Source of the DNA: Hoeflea_A sp963921345
GTDB taxonomy: Bacteria > Pseudomonadota > Alphaproteobacteria > Rhizobiales > Rhizobiaceae
NCBI GenBank assembly: GCA_963921345.3
Contig: CAWUFE020000007.1
Location: 2,046,001-2,110,000 of the forward strand
Length of the DNA stretch: 64,000 nucleotides
Direction of reading: 5' to 3'
In this document: piece by piece, positions 50,516 to 57,684 of the stretch
Position numbering within the stretch: position 1 is the first letter of the stretch
Layout: every line of letters begins with the position of its first letter
Made by a program: the position numbers and the translations under genes
Notes under the pieces: generated by a model
What the model was told of the DNA's origin: nothing
Seen by the model: the letters and a program-made list of their open reading frames with translations, nothing else
Databases searched by the model: none

Positions 50516-51478
50516 ATGTCGGAACCCTGCTACGATGTCGCCCATCTCGGGCATGTCGAGGTCTACACCGATCGTTTCGAGGACAGCCTCGACTTCTTCA
50601 CCCGCGTCTATGGCCTGACCGAAAGCGGCCGCGACGGCGACAGCGCCTATCTGCGCGCCTGGGACGATTACGAGTTTCACACGCTGAAGCTGACCCGCCA
50701 CCATCGGACCGGCGTCGGCCATGTCGCTTATCGAGTGTCCTCGCCAGAGGCGCTGGAGCGGCGGGTCCGCGCCATCGAGGAAGCCGGCTACGGGATCGGC
50801 TGGGTCGACGGCGACCTCGGCCACGGCCGGGCCTACCGGTTCGAGGATCCGTTCGGCCACGTCTTCGAACTCTACTGGGATACGGTCAAGTACAAGGCGC
50901 CGGAGGACGAACGGCCGGCGCTCAAGAACGTGGCACAGCGCTTTCACGGCCGCGGCTGCTGCCCGCGGCGGCTGGATCACCTGAACCTGCTGTCCGACGA
51001 TGTCAGCCGGTTCCGGGATTTCATGGTCACCTGCCTGGGCGCGCGGATCACCGAAATGATCCAGCTCGACAACGGCCGCCTGGGCGGCTGCTGGTTCACT
51101 GTGAACAACAAGACCTACGATCTCGCCTGCACCGAAGAACATGGCGGCGGCAGCGGCCGGTTCCACCATGTCACCTACGCCACGGACCAGCGCGAAGACA
51201 TCCTGCGCGCCGCCGACATCTTCCTCGAAAACGACGTATTCATCGAAACCGGCCCGCACAAGCACGCGGTGCAGGGCACGTTCTTCCTCTATGTCTACGA
51301 GCCCGCCGGCAACCGGGTGGAACTCGCCAATGCCGGCGCGCGGCTGATCCTGCAGCCCGACTGGGAGCCCGTCGTCTGGACCGAGAACGAACGCAAGAAG
51401 GGCCAGGCCTGGGGACTGAAAACCATCGAGAGCTTCCACACTCATGGGACCCCGCCGGTCAATCCCGAACAGACCTAG
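50516..51478 (+). CDS. Type I (VOC-fold) extradiol ring-cleavage dioxygenase
   Basis: A 320-residue catechol 2,3-dioxygenase-like enzyme with two VOC halves. The Fe(II) ligands are predicted as H155 (R-L-D-H-L-N), a His of R-F-H-H-V-T (217 or 218) and E269 (N-R-V-E-L); the second-shell H248/H250 and Y259/Y261 also match ring-cleaving members, so the active site is intact. GGAGG lies nine bases before the ATG. It closes the galBCD operon, where a LigB-type gallate dioxygenase (GalA) would be expected. The substrate may be gallate, 3-O-methylgallate or another trihydroxylated acid; the sequence does not prove it. Confidence 0.85.
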   Translation: MSEPCYDVAHLGHVEVYTDRFEDSLDFFTRVYGLTESGRDGDSAYLRAWDDYEFHTLKLTRHHRTGVGHVAYRVSSPEALERRVRAIEEAGYGIGWVDGDLGHGRAYRFEDPFGHVFELYWDTVKYKAPEDERPALKNVAQRFHGRGCCPRRLDHLNLLSDDVSRFRDFMVTCLGARITEMIQLDNGRLGGCWFTVNNKTYDLACTEEHGGGSGRFHHVTYATDQREDILRAADIFLENDVFIETGPHKHAVQGTFFLYVYEPAGNRVELANAGARLILQPDWEPVVWTENERKKGQAWGLKTIESFHTHGTPPVNPEQT

Positions 51479-51543
51479 GTCCTTCCAAACACCCATCCGA
51501 AGCCCCTCGCCACAGCAGCGGCCGTTCGCCATCAGGTCAACAA

Positions 51544-51586
51544 ATTATCTCGATAATAAAAGGTAATAGCCAAAAATCTCGATTTT
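51544..51586. promoter_or_regulatory. Twin palindromes with core ATCTCGAT before the TRAP operon
   Basis: ATTATC-TC-GATAAT (51544-51557) and AAAATC-TC-GATTTT (51573-51586) have perfect 6-base arms and the same central eight bases, 29 bases apart. A third inverted repeat, TTTCG/CGAAA (51625-51638), lies nearer the gene. They stand in the 210-base gap between the dioxygenase and dctP and look like operator sites for an unidentified regulator. Confidence 0.5.
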
Positions 51587-51688
51587 ATTGCCATCCGCAC
51601 CCGTATTTGCTAGATTTCGGCGACTTTCGTTCACGAAACCGTGATCACACAACGAAAGGCGCATCGATTTCAGGCGTGGGAGGCTGGA

Positions 51689-52726
51689 ATGAAATCTCTG
51701 AAAACACTGTTGCTCGCAACCGTGGCTTCGACCCTGGCGCTCGGCTCGGCTGTTGCAGCCAATATCGAAGGTCCGAAGGTCTTCTGGAAGATTTCCATGT
51801 GGGGCAATCCGCGGGCCCTGTCGGCCGGCATGGAGGCCCTGGCCGAGAAGGCCGCGGCGGAGACGGACGGCAATTTCCAGATCAAGATCTTCTACGGCGG
51901 CCAGCTGTCCCAGGCGCGGGAAAATCTCGACGGTCTCAAGCTGAACGCGTTTGAAGGCGCCGCCTTCTGCAACTTCTATCACCCCGGCAAGAACCCCGCC
52001 TTCATGGTGTTTTCGCTGCCCTTCCTGCCGCTCGGCGACCCGCAAGTGGACAAATATGTCCGCTCCAAGATGTTCGAACACCCGGCGCTCATCGCCGACA
52101 TGGAGAAGTGGAACGCGGTTCCTTACGTCTCCGGCCTGCTGCCGCAATATGAAATCCTCGGCAAGGGCACGGCACCCAAGACGCTCGAGGGCTGGCAGGG
52201 CATGCGGGTCCGCGCCGGCGGCGGCCTCGGATCGGCGATGGAAAAACTCGGCGCGACACGCCAGACGCTGCCGGCCGGCGAGACGTCGACTGCTTTCCAG
52301 CGCGGCGCGCTCGATGCCGCCGCCTTCCCCTTCACCTATGCGCATGTCGCCTTCAAGATCAGCGACGAGGCCGAGTGGTACACGGCCAATCTGACGCCAG
52401 GCACATCGGAATGCGGCTGGGTCTTCAACAAGACGGCGTTCGACGCCCTGCCCCAGCAGTACAAGGATTTCCTGATGGAAAACCGCGATCTCGTCATGGA
52501 CACCGAACTGGCGGCCTACGCGGCTCAGGACGAGAAGAACCTGCCGATGTTCGAACAGACCATGGAAAAGATCGTCTACACCGACGAGGAACTCGCGCGG
52601 TTCCGGGAAATCGCCGGCCAGCCGGTGTGGGACGAATGGATCGCCGCGAACCAGGACAAGTTCGACGCGCAGGGTGTCTTTGACGCGATCTGGCAATACG
52701 CCGAAGAGGCCCAGGCCAAACAGTAA
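51689..52726 (+). CDS. DctP-family TRAP transporter periplasmic binding protein
   Basis: A 345-residue receptor. The signal peptide of about 23 residues ends in A-V-A-A. The mature protein has the DctP features G-N-P-R-A-L-S, F-Y-G-G-Q-L-S-Q-A-R-E-N and the central W-Q-G-M-R-V-R-A-G-G-G, where the arginine normally grips the ligand's carboxylate. GGGAGG precedes the ATG by six bases. Aromatic acids are known DctP ligands, and the gal-type genes before it make an aromatic or ring-cleavage acid likely. Confidence 0.92.
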   Translation: MKSLKTLLLATVASTLALGSAVAANIEGPKVFWKISMWGNPRALSAGMEALAEKAAAETDGNFQIKIFYGGQLSQARENLDGLKLNAFEGAAFCNFYHPGKNPAFMVFSLPFLPLGDPQVDKYVRSKMFEHPALIADMEKWNAVPYVSGLLPQYEILGKGTAPKTLEGWQGMRVRAGGGLGSAMEKLGATRQTLPAGETSTAFQRGALDAAAFPFTYAHVAFKISDEAEWYTANLTPGTSECGWVFNKTAFDALPQQYKDFLMENRDLVMDTELAAYAAQDEKNLPMFEQTMEKIVYTDEELARFREIAGQPVWDEWIAANQDKFDAQGVFDAIWQYAEEAQAKQ

Positions 52727-52797
52727 GCATCTGCGGCGACCATTTGCCGGGCGGGTCCGGACGACCGGCCCGGCAAAGGCGCAACCGGATCGACCGC

Positions 52798-53436
52798 ATG
52801 ACACAACCGTCACAACCCGGCGACAATGGCCTAATCGGCCGTGCCGGCCGTCTGTTCGCTCCCGTCGAGGATGCGGCGAACATGGTGGCCGCATTCGCGA
52901 TCTTTGCGCTGATGGTGCTGGGCGTAGCCCAGATCGGCCTGCGCTCGCTCTTCAATGCGCCGATCGTCGGCTATATCGATCTGGTCGAGCTGTCCATGGC
53001 CACCATGGCCTTTCTCGGCGCCGCCTATTGCCAGCGGCTCGGCGCCCATATCCGCATGGAGCTGCTGGTCGGCCATCTGCATGGGCGGGCGCTGTGGGCC
53101 GCTGAAATTTTCGGCCTGGCGGCGGGGCTGTTCATCATCGGGGTGCTGATCTGGTACGGCTGGGGCCACTTCCTGCGCGCCTATCAGATCGGCGACACCA
53201 CCATCGATGCCGAATACCCGGTATGGCCGTCGAAGCTTCTCGTCCCCATCGCCTTCTCGATCTGGTTCGTCCGCCTCGCCATTCAACTGGTCGGCTCCGT
53301 GCGTATGTTCATCAATCCCGACCTCGCACCTGAAGGCGTCGTCGTCGCCAAGGACGCGGCCGAACTGGCGCAAGAGGAGATCGAGGGCGCCTTCGGCCAT
53401 GGGACTGCCAGCGACGAAAGCGGGGCGGCCAGATGA
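52798..53436 (+). CDS. TRAP transporter small permease subunit (DctQ)
   Basis: A 212-residue membrane protein with four helices (first at about 27-48), R-S-L-F-N-A-P-I-V-G-Y-I-D-L-V-E as in DctQ proteins, and a long acidic cytoplasmic tail. The ATG at 52798 has only a weak ribosome site; I see no better start. It overlaps dctM by ATGA. Confidence 0.88.
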   Translation: MTQPSQPGDNGLIGRAGRLFAPVEDAANMVAAFAIFALMVLGVAQIGLRSLFNAPIVGYIDLVELSMATMAFLGAAYCQRLGAHIRMELLVGHLHGRALWAAEIFGLAAGLFIIGVLIWYGWGHFLRAYQIGDTTIDAEYPVWPSKLLVPIAFSIWFVRLAIQLVGSVRMFINPDLAPEGVVVAKDAAELAQEEIEGAFGHGTASDESGAAR

Positions 53437-54752
53437 TTCTCGGCATCGGCTTTCAAGATCCGCTTCTCGTCGGCATCATCGGGCTGTGTTTCCTGATGGT
53501 ACTGGTCTTCCTCGGCGTGCGGGTCGTATTCGCCGCCGCGATCACCGGCCTGTTCGGCCTGGTGGAACTGCTCGGCTGGGGTCCGGCCGCCGGCATCATC
53601 GGCACGGTACCGCATTCCAAATCGTCGACCTACGCGCTCAGCGTGCTGCCGATGTTCATCTTCATCGGCTTCCTGGCCTTTCACGCCGGCATGACCCGGC
53701 AACTCTTCGAGGCGGCGCGCAAATGGGTCGGCTGGGTGCCCGGAGGCTTGGCCGTCTCTACGGTTTTCGCCACCGCCGGCTTCGCCGCGGTCTCCGGCGC
53801 ATCGACCGCAACCTCGGCCGTCTTCGCCCGCGTCGCCATTCCCGAAATGCTGGAACACGGCTATGACAAGCGCATCGCCGCCGGCGTGGTCGCGGCTGGC
53901 GGCACGCTTGCGACGCTGATCCCGCCATCGGCCATACTGGTGATCTACGCGATCATCGTCGAGGAATCCGTCGGCCGGCTGCTGCTGGCCGGCTTCCTGC
54001 CCGGTCTGGTCTCGGCGCTCATCTATGCGGCGATCATCGTGGTCTGGGGGGTACGCAAACCGGAGAGCGCCCCTTCGGTCGGCGGGTTCACGCTGAAGGA
54101 GCGGCTGCTGACGCTGCCGGGCATCACCCCGATCGCCCTGGTCGTCACCATCATCATCACCGCCATCTATGGCGGCTGGGCGACGCCGACCGAAGCTGGC
54201 GCGCTGGGAGCCGCGGTGGTCTTCGTGCTCGCCGTCATGCGCGGCACCCCCTATGCCACGCTCCGCGATGCGCTGATGGAATCGGCCAAGCTGACGGCGA
54301 TGATCTTCGCGCTCATCTGGGGCGTGCTGATCTTCGTGCGTTTCCTCGGCTTTTCCGGCCTGCCGGAGGCCTTCACCCAGTGGATCCTGTCGCTCGACAC
54401 CCATCCGATGGTCATCATGATCTGCATCCTGATCGCCTATGCGGTGCTCGGCATGTTCATGGATGCAATCGGCATGCTGCTCCTGACCCTGCCCGTCGTC
54501 TATCCGGCGGTGATGGCGCTCGGCTTCGATTCCATCTGGTTCGGCATCATCGTCGTCAAGATGGCGGAAGTCTGCCTGATCACCCCGCCCATCGGGCTCA
54601 ACTGCTTCGTCGTCAATGGCGTACGGCCGGATATCCCGCTCGGACAGATATTCCGCGGCGTGGCCCTGTTCTTCATCGCCGACGTCATTACAATCGCCGT
54701 GCTGCTTGCCTTTCCCGGCATCGTCACCTGGCTGCCAGACCTGATGAAATGA
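53433..54752 (+). CDS. TRAP transporter large permease subunit (DctM)
   Basis: A 439-residue membrane protein with about 12 helices that carries the DctP ligand into the cell. DctM marks are P-H-S-K-S-S-T-Y-A-L-S-V-L-P-M-F-I, G-F-A-A-V-S-G-A-S-T-A-T, A-A-G-G-T-L-A-T-L-I-P-P-S and E-V-C-L-I-T-P-P-I-G-L-N. It completes a three-gene dctPQM operon, distinct from the two fused TAXI systems in this window. Confidence 0.93.
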   Translation: MILGIGFQDPLLVGIIGLCFLMVLVFLGVRVVFAAAITGLFGLVELLGWGPAAGIIGTVPHSKSSTYALSVLPMFIFIGFLAFHAGMTRQLFEAARKWVGWVPGGLAVSTVFATAGFAAVSGASTATSAVFARVAIPEMLEHGYDKRIAAGVVAAGGTLATLIPPSAILVIYAIIVEESVGRLLLAGFLPGLVSALIYAAIIVVWGVRKPESAPSVGGFTLKERLLTLPGITPIALVVTIIITAIYGGWATPTEAGALGAAVVFVLAVMRGTPYATLRDALMESAKLTAMIFALIWGVLIFVRFLGFSGLPEAFTQWILSLDTHPMVIMICILIAYAVLGMFMDAIGMLLLTLPVVYPAVMALGFDSIWFGIIVVKMAEVCLITPPIGLNCFVVNGVRPDIPLGQIFRGVALFFIADVITIAVLLAFPGIVTWLPDLMK

Positions 54753-54771
54753 CAGAAACGGAACCGTAGCG

Positions 54772-55266
54772 ATGCGTCTCAAAACCACCCTGCCTCTCGA
54801 CCTCGCAGAAAAAATCGTCGACGGCGCACTGCAGGCCGGCCGCGGCGAATCCATGCTTCCCCTGACGGTCGTGGTCATCAATGCCGGCGGCCAGATCGTC
54901 GCCGTCAAGAGCGAGGACGGATCCGGCATCCTGCGTTTCGACGTCGCCCTCGGCAAGGCCTGGGGCGCGCTCGGCATGGGCATTTCCAGCCGCCTGATCC
55001 GCGACCGGCTCGGCCAGCGGCCGGCCTTCCAGAACGCGCTGGCCGCCGCATCTGACGGCAAGTTCATCCCGGTTCCGGGCGGCGTGCTGATCGAGGACGA
55101 GGACGGCGCGACCATCGGCGCCGTCGGCATCAGTGGCGACACGTCGGAAAAGGACGAATATTGCGCCTTGTGCGGCATCAAGGCCGCCGGTCTTCGTTCC
55201 GAACCGGACGAACCCGATCCGAACTGGCGCGGCTCCAGCCTGTCGGACGCAGCGAACGACGACTAG
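54772..55266 (+). CDS. GlcG/HbpS-family heme-binding-like protein
   Basis: A 164-residue protein of the GlcG/HbpS fold, without signal peptide. Visible marks are P-L-T-V-V-V-I-N-A-G-G, F-D-V-A-L-G-K-A-W-G-A-L and the closing G-G-V-L-I-E ... I-G-A-V-G-I-S-G-D-T-S-E-K-D-E. Members bind heme or act as accessory factors of oxidative catabolism; none of that is certain here. It follows dctM by 19 bases and probably ends that operon. Its stop codon TAG (55264-55266) lies on the edge of the inserted element, but joining the flanks across the insertion would keep the same stop. Confidence 0.8.
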   Translation: MRLKTTLPLDLAEKIVDGALQAGRGESMLPLTVVVINAGGQIVAVKSEDGSGILRFDVALGKAWGALGMGISSRLIRDRLGQRPAFQNALAAASDGKFIPVPGGVLIEDEDGATIGAVGISGDTSEKDEYCALCGIKAAGLRSEPDEPDPNWRGSSLSDAANDD

Positions 55267-55532
55267 AGCCTGTCAGGGTTAGCTGGAACCATTCTGCCGA
55301 GGTGCATTTACGTCAAGGTCGAGCTCAAAACGCAGGTCGGGCTGGTAGCCCGGCCGAGGCTTTGAGCGAAGGAATTGGCGCAAATGCGCCCGGCCCTTCG
55401 GGTTTGCGGTCGGCGGACGCCCGCAGCGTCATGATGCTCGAGAGATGCCTCCGGCATCGCTCTGCGCTCCTTCCTCGCGGATCGCCTCGCCGACCACAAA
55501 CAGAATTGCTTCCATCTAGCCCTGACAGGCTC
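55266..55532. mobile_element. MITE-like element, 267 bp, inserted in a CTAG at overlapping stop codons
   Basis: The ends form a terminal inverted repeat of about 31-32 bases, both beginning GAGCCTGTCAGGG, with 28 matching positions, three mismatches and a one-base gap. TA flanks both sides (55264-55265 and 55533-55534), a 2-base target duplication as made by IS5/IS427-type and some other elements. The interior has no plausible gene but several short hairpin-forming stretches. Removing the element restores GACTAGCTC, in which the stop codons of the two convergent neighbours share CTAG. Rhizobial intergenic repeats of the RIME class are an alternative identity. Confidence 0.75.
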
Positions 55533-56152
55533 TAGCTCAATTCGGCATCGAAATACCGGTGCGTCTCCTGTCGGCGCGGACGATCGGCATCGGCCGGATC
55601 GCAGAGCTTGAAAGTCGATACACCGGCATAGCTTTTTGGGATGACCATCGCCCTGACGAAGGCTGACTTGACGTGCGGCGACGCATTCGCGGTCACCGGT
55701 GAATTCGCTGGCTCGAACCACGCCTCGCCTGAGGCCATCGTCTCGCTGCCATGGTCGGTCACGATCTCCAGGCTGCCTTCGCAGAGGTAGCGAATGCCTG
55801 CCCCGGCGTGCACATGCCGGTAGGCCGTTGCGCCCGGTGGAAAACGCACCGTGTCCAGTCGCAGCAGGCTTTCGGCCGGCTCGAATTCGGCGGTCTCGAC
55901 TAGCAGGGCCCGCGGATCTGCAGGCTGCTCCATGGTCGAGATTTCAAACCGTAGGACCGACGTTTCAATTGGACTGGTCGCTTCGATGTCGACCGCCTCG
56001 GACGTGAACAGGCCGCTGTCTGCGGCAAGACTCTCGCCATTGATCCGTGCTTCGCCGGCCTCGATCCACCAGGCGCGCCGGCCAGCATCCAGCCGAACCG
56101 GCGTTGCTGGTTCGAGCACCTCTCGAACAAGCGCCAGGCGATACTCGGTCAT
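55532..56152 (-). CDS. Cupin-fold protein
   Basis: A 206-residue protein with the cupin pattern F-P-P-G-A-T-A-Y-R-H-V-H-A-G-A-G-I-R-Y-L ... G-S-L-E-I-V near residues 115-140, which supplies two of the usual metal-binding histidines and a conserved glycine. The ATG at 56152 overlaps the stop of the DHFR-like gene (ATGA). A longer start would run through that gene. It may be a small dioxygenase, isomerase or sensor; its role is unknown. Its TAG stop lies on the right end of the inserted element. Confidence 0.78.
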   Translation of the reverse strand: MTEYRLALVREVLEPATPVRLDAGRRAWWIEAGEARINGESLAADSGLFTSEAVDIEATSPIETSVLRFEISTMEQPADPRALLVETAEFEPAESLLRLDTVRFPPGATAYRHVHAGAGIRYLCEGSLEIVTDHGSETMASGEAWFEPANSPVTANASPHVKSAFVRAMVIPKSYAGVSTFKLCDPADADRPRRQETHRYFDAELS

Positions 56153-56733
56153 GCGGGGCGCCGGTAGATCGTCATGACCGCGCCGTTCGCGCATGGCGCA
56201 GTCTTCTTCAGCTCAAGCTTTCTGGGCCTCACATCCGGCTCGAACAGCCGTCGGCCGGCGCCGACAACCACCGGAAAGGTCCAGAGGCGGAATTCGTCGA
56301 TCAGATCAGCCACAAGCAGGGTCTGGATCAGCGCGCCGCTGCCGTGAACCTGGATCAGCGGCCCGTCCTGTTGCTTGAGACGGGATATTTCCGCCGGGAT
56401 ATCGCCGCTGACCGCCACGGTGTTCCGCCAGTCGAAGGTCGTTCGCGTGTTCGTCGCCACATATTTCGTGGCGGCGTTCATCATTTTCGTTTCCGGGTTT
56501 TCGGCATCGAGCGACGGAAAATGCGCAGCAAAGAGTTCATAGGTCTTGCGGCCGAACAGCATGTCGTAGGGCTCGGCCATCGCCTCGCCCCGCACCTGCT
56601 CCATCACCTCTTCCCAGTAGTCGGCGGCCCATCCGCCGCCGGCAAAGCCGCCGGACGGATCCTCCTGCGGCGAGCTCGGGCTCTGCATGACCCCATCCAG
56701 CGAGATGAATGTGATGATGGCGAGTTCTCTCAT
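56149..56733 (-). CDS. Dihydrofolate-reductase-family protein (RibD C-terminal-like)
   Basis: A 194-residue protein of the DHFR/RibD fold: R-E-L-A-I-I-T-F-I-S-L-D-G-V-M-Q-S-P at the N-terminus, D-M-L-F-G-R-K-T-Y-E, and I-Q-V-H-G-S-G-A-L-I-Q-T-L near residue 135. Such stand-alone YwjB/YyaP-like proteins often sit beside ArsR and AHSA1 genes, as here; their reaction is unknown, and they rarely replace FolA. GGAG stands eight bases before the ATG. Confidence 0.85.
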   Translation of the reverse strand: MRELAIITFISLDGVMQSPSSPQEDPSGGFAGGGWAADYWEEVMEQVRGEAMAEPYDMLFGRKTYELFAAHFPSLDAENPETKMMNAATKYVATNTRTTFDWRNTVAVSGDIPAEISRLKQQDGPLIQVHGSGALIQTLLVADLIDEFRLWTFPVVVGAGRRLFEPDVRPRKLELKKTAPCANGAVMTIYRRPA

Positions 56734-56735
56734 GC

Positions 56736-57206
56736 TCAAGCTCCTGCAGTTCGGTCTTGCGGGTCACCGAGGAACCGCTCGAGACTGTCGAGCGAGCCCT
56801 CCCAGCCGTCATCGTGGACGGTGCAGGCCATATCCGAGGGAAGTTTTTCATGCCGGATGACGACTTCCGTCGCATCGCCCTTGTCGACGAAGCGGAACAG
56901 CACGCGCATGTCGATCCCCTGCAGCGGGTCCGGCGCCTCCCACAGCCATGAAACGACGATCTCCTCGGGCCGCGCGATGCGCTCATAAGCGCCGCCGACG
57001 ACCGGCCGCCGTCCGTCAGGCATGACATAACGGAAGCGGAAGGCGCCGTTTTCGACAAAATCGAAATCCAGAACGTCGAGCGAGATGTCCGGACTCGGCG
57101 TGAACCATTGCGCCAGCAGGTCGGCCCGGCTGAAAGCGTCGAAGACACGAATGCGAGGGGCCGGAATCAGCCGCTGAACGATCAGCGGAACGGCAGTGGC
57201 CGTCAT
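56736..57206 (-). CDS. SRPBCC/AHSA1-domain protein
   Basis: A 156-residue START-like protein with R-V-F-D-A-F-S-R-A-D-L-L-A-Q-W-F-T-P near the N-terminus and G-W-E-G-S-L-D-S-L-E-R-F-L at the end. It overlaps the ArsR stop by ATGA. It belongs to the same superfamily as the protein at 23245 but is clearly diverged, and the DHFR-like gene beside it follows a common ArsR-AHSA1-DHFR arrangement. Confidence 0.86.
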   Translation of the reverse strand: MTATAVPLIVQRLIPAPRIRVFDAFSRADLLAQWFTPSPDISLDVLDFDFVENGAFRFRYVMPDGRRPVVGGAYERIARPEEIVVSWLWEAPDPLQGIDMRVLFRFVDKGDATEVVIRHEKLPSDMACTVHDDGWEGSLDSLERFLGDPQDRTAGA

Positions 57207-57553
57207 TGACCTTCCTCCGGACCATCCATGGCCTGCACGAAATCGTGCAGGCGTTGCAAAGTGCCTTCCCAGAATTTCTGGTGCCGGACGATCCAGTCCT
57301 CGGCCTCTTTCATCGGCGCCAGTTGCAACTGAAACCGGTGAGTTCGGCCCTCGATTTCGCGCCGGACCAGGCCAGCCTGCTCCAGTACCTTCAGGTGCTT
57401 CGATACGGTGGGCTGGGCCACGTCGAAGGGCGCCCGCAATTCGTTTGCGGACAGCGCCCCGCTGGTTGCAAGCATGGACAGGATCTCCCGCCGGGTCCCG
57501 TCACCCAGCGCGTGAAATGTCCTGTCCAACGGTTGGTGATATTGTATAGCCAT
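57203..57553 (-). CDS. ArsR-family transcriptional regulator
   Basis: A 116-residue winged-helix repressor: D-R-T-F-H-A-L-G-D-G-T-R-R-E-I-L (about 10-25) and the recognition helix V-A-Q-P-T-V-S-K-H-L-K-V-L-E-Q-A-G-L (about 45-62). No metal-binding cysteine pair. The ATG at 57553 is within a perfect palindrome and has no Shine-Dalgarno sequence, so translation may be leaderless. It heads the leftward operon with AHSA1, DHFR-like and cupin genes. Confidence 0.88.
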   Translation of the reverse strand: MAIQYHQPLDRTFHALGDGTRREILSMLATSGALSANELRAPFDVAQPTVSKHLKVLEQAGLVRREIEGRTHRFQLQLAPMKEAEDWIVRHQKFWEGTLQRLHDFVQAMDGPEEGQ

Positions 57554-57562
57554 TTGGCTATA
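57545..57562. promoter_or_regulatory. ArsR operator overlapping the start codon
   Basis: TATAGCCA-TT-TGGCTATA is a perfect inverted repeat with 8-base arms; the ATG of the ArsR gene (57553-57551) lies at its centre. Binding would block transcription start or translation directly. The site has a different sequence from the ArsR sites at 24055 and 24093, so the two modules are probably insulated from each other. Confidence 0.65.
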
Positions 57563-57618
57563 TTGTAGATCGGCCGCCGCCTTGTCAACAGGTCCTGCAG
57601 TTGCTCGCTTGATTTACC

Positions 57619-57650
57619 CGGACATGCATGACCGGCAAACAACATGTCCG
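57619..57650 (-). terminator. Hairpin after the O-demethylase gene
   Basis: CGGACATG (57619-57626) and CATGTCCG (57643-57650) are exact complements with a 16-base loop, 35 bases after the leftward stop codon at 57685. No U tract follows, so it may be a Rho-assisted end or an mRNA-stabilising hairpin. Confidence 0.4.
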
Positions 57651-57684
57651 CCGGCCTCGTCCTGACATTGCCCTGAGTCCGTCT

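Noticed and set aside
53283..55181. A 632-codon open frame antisense to dctQM and the HbpS-like gene
   Set aside because: Charged low-complexity translation; the sense strand encodes well-conserved TRAP permeases with ATGA coupling.
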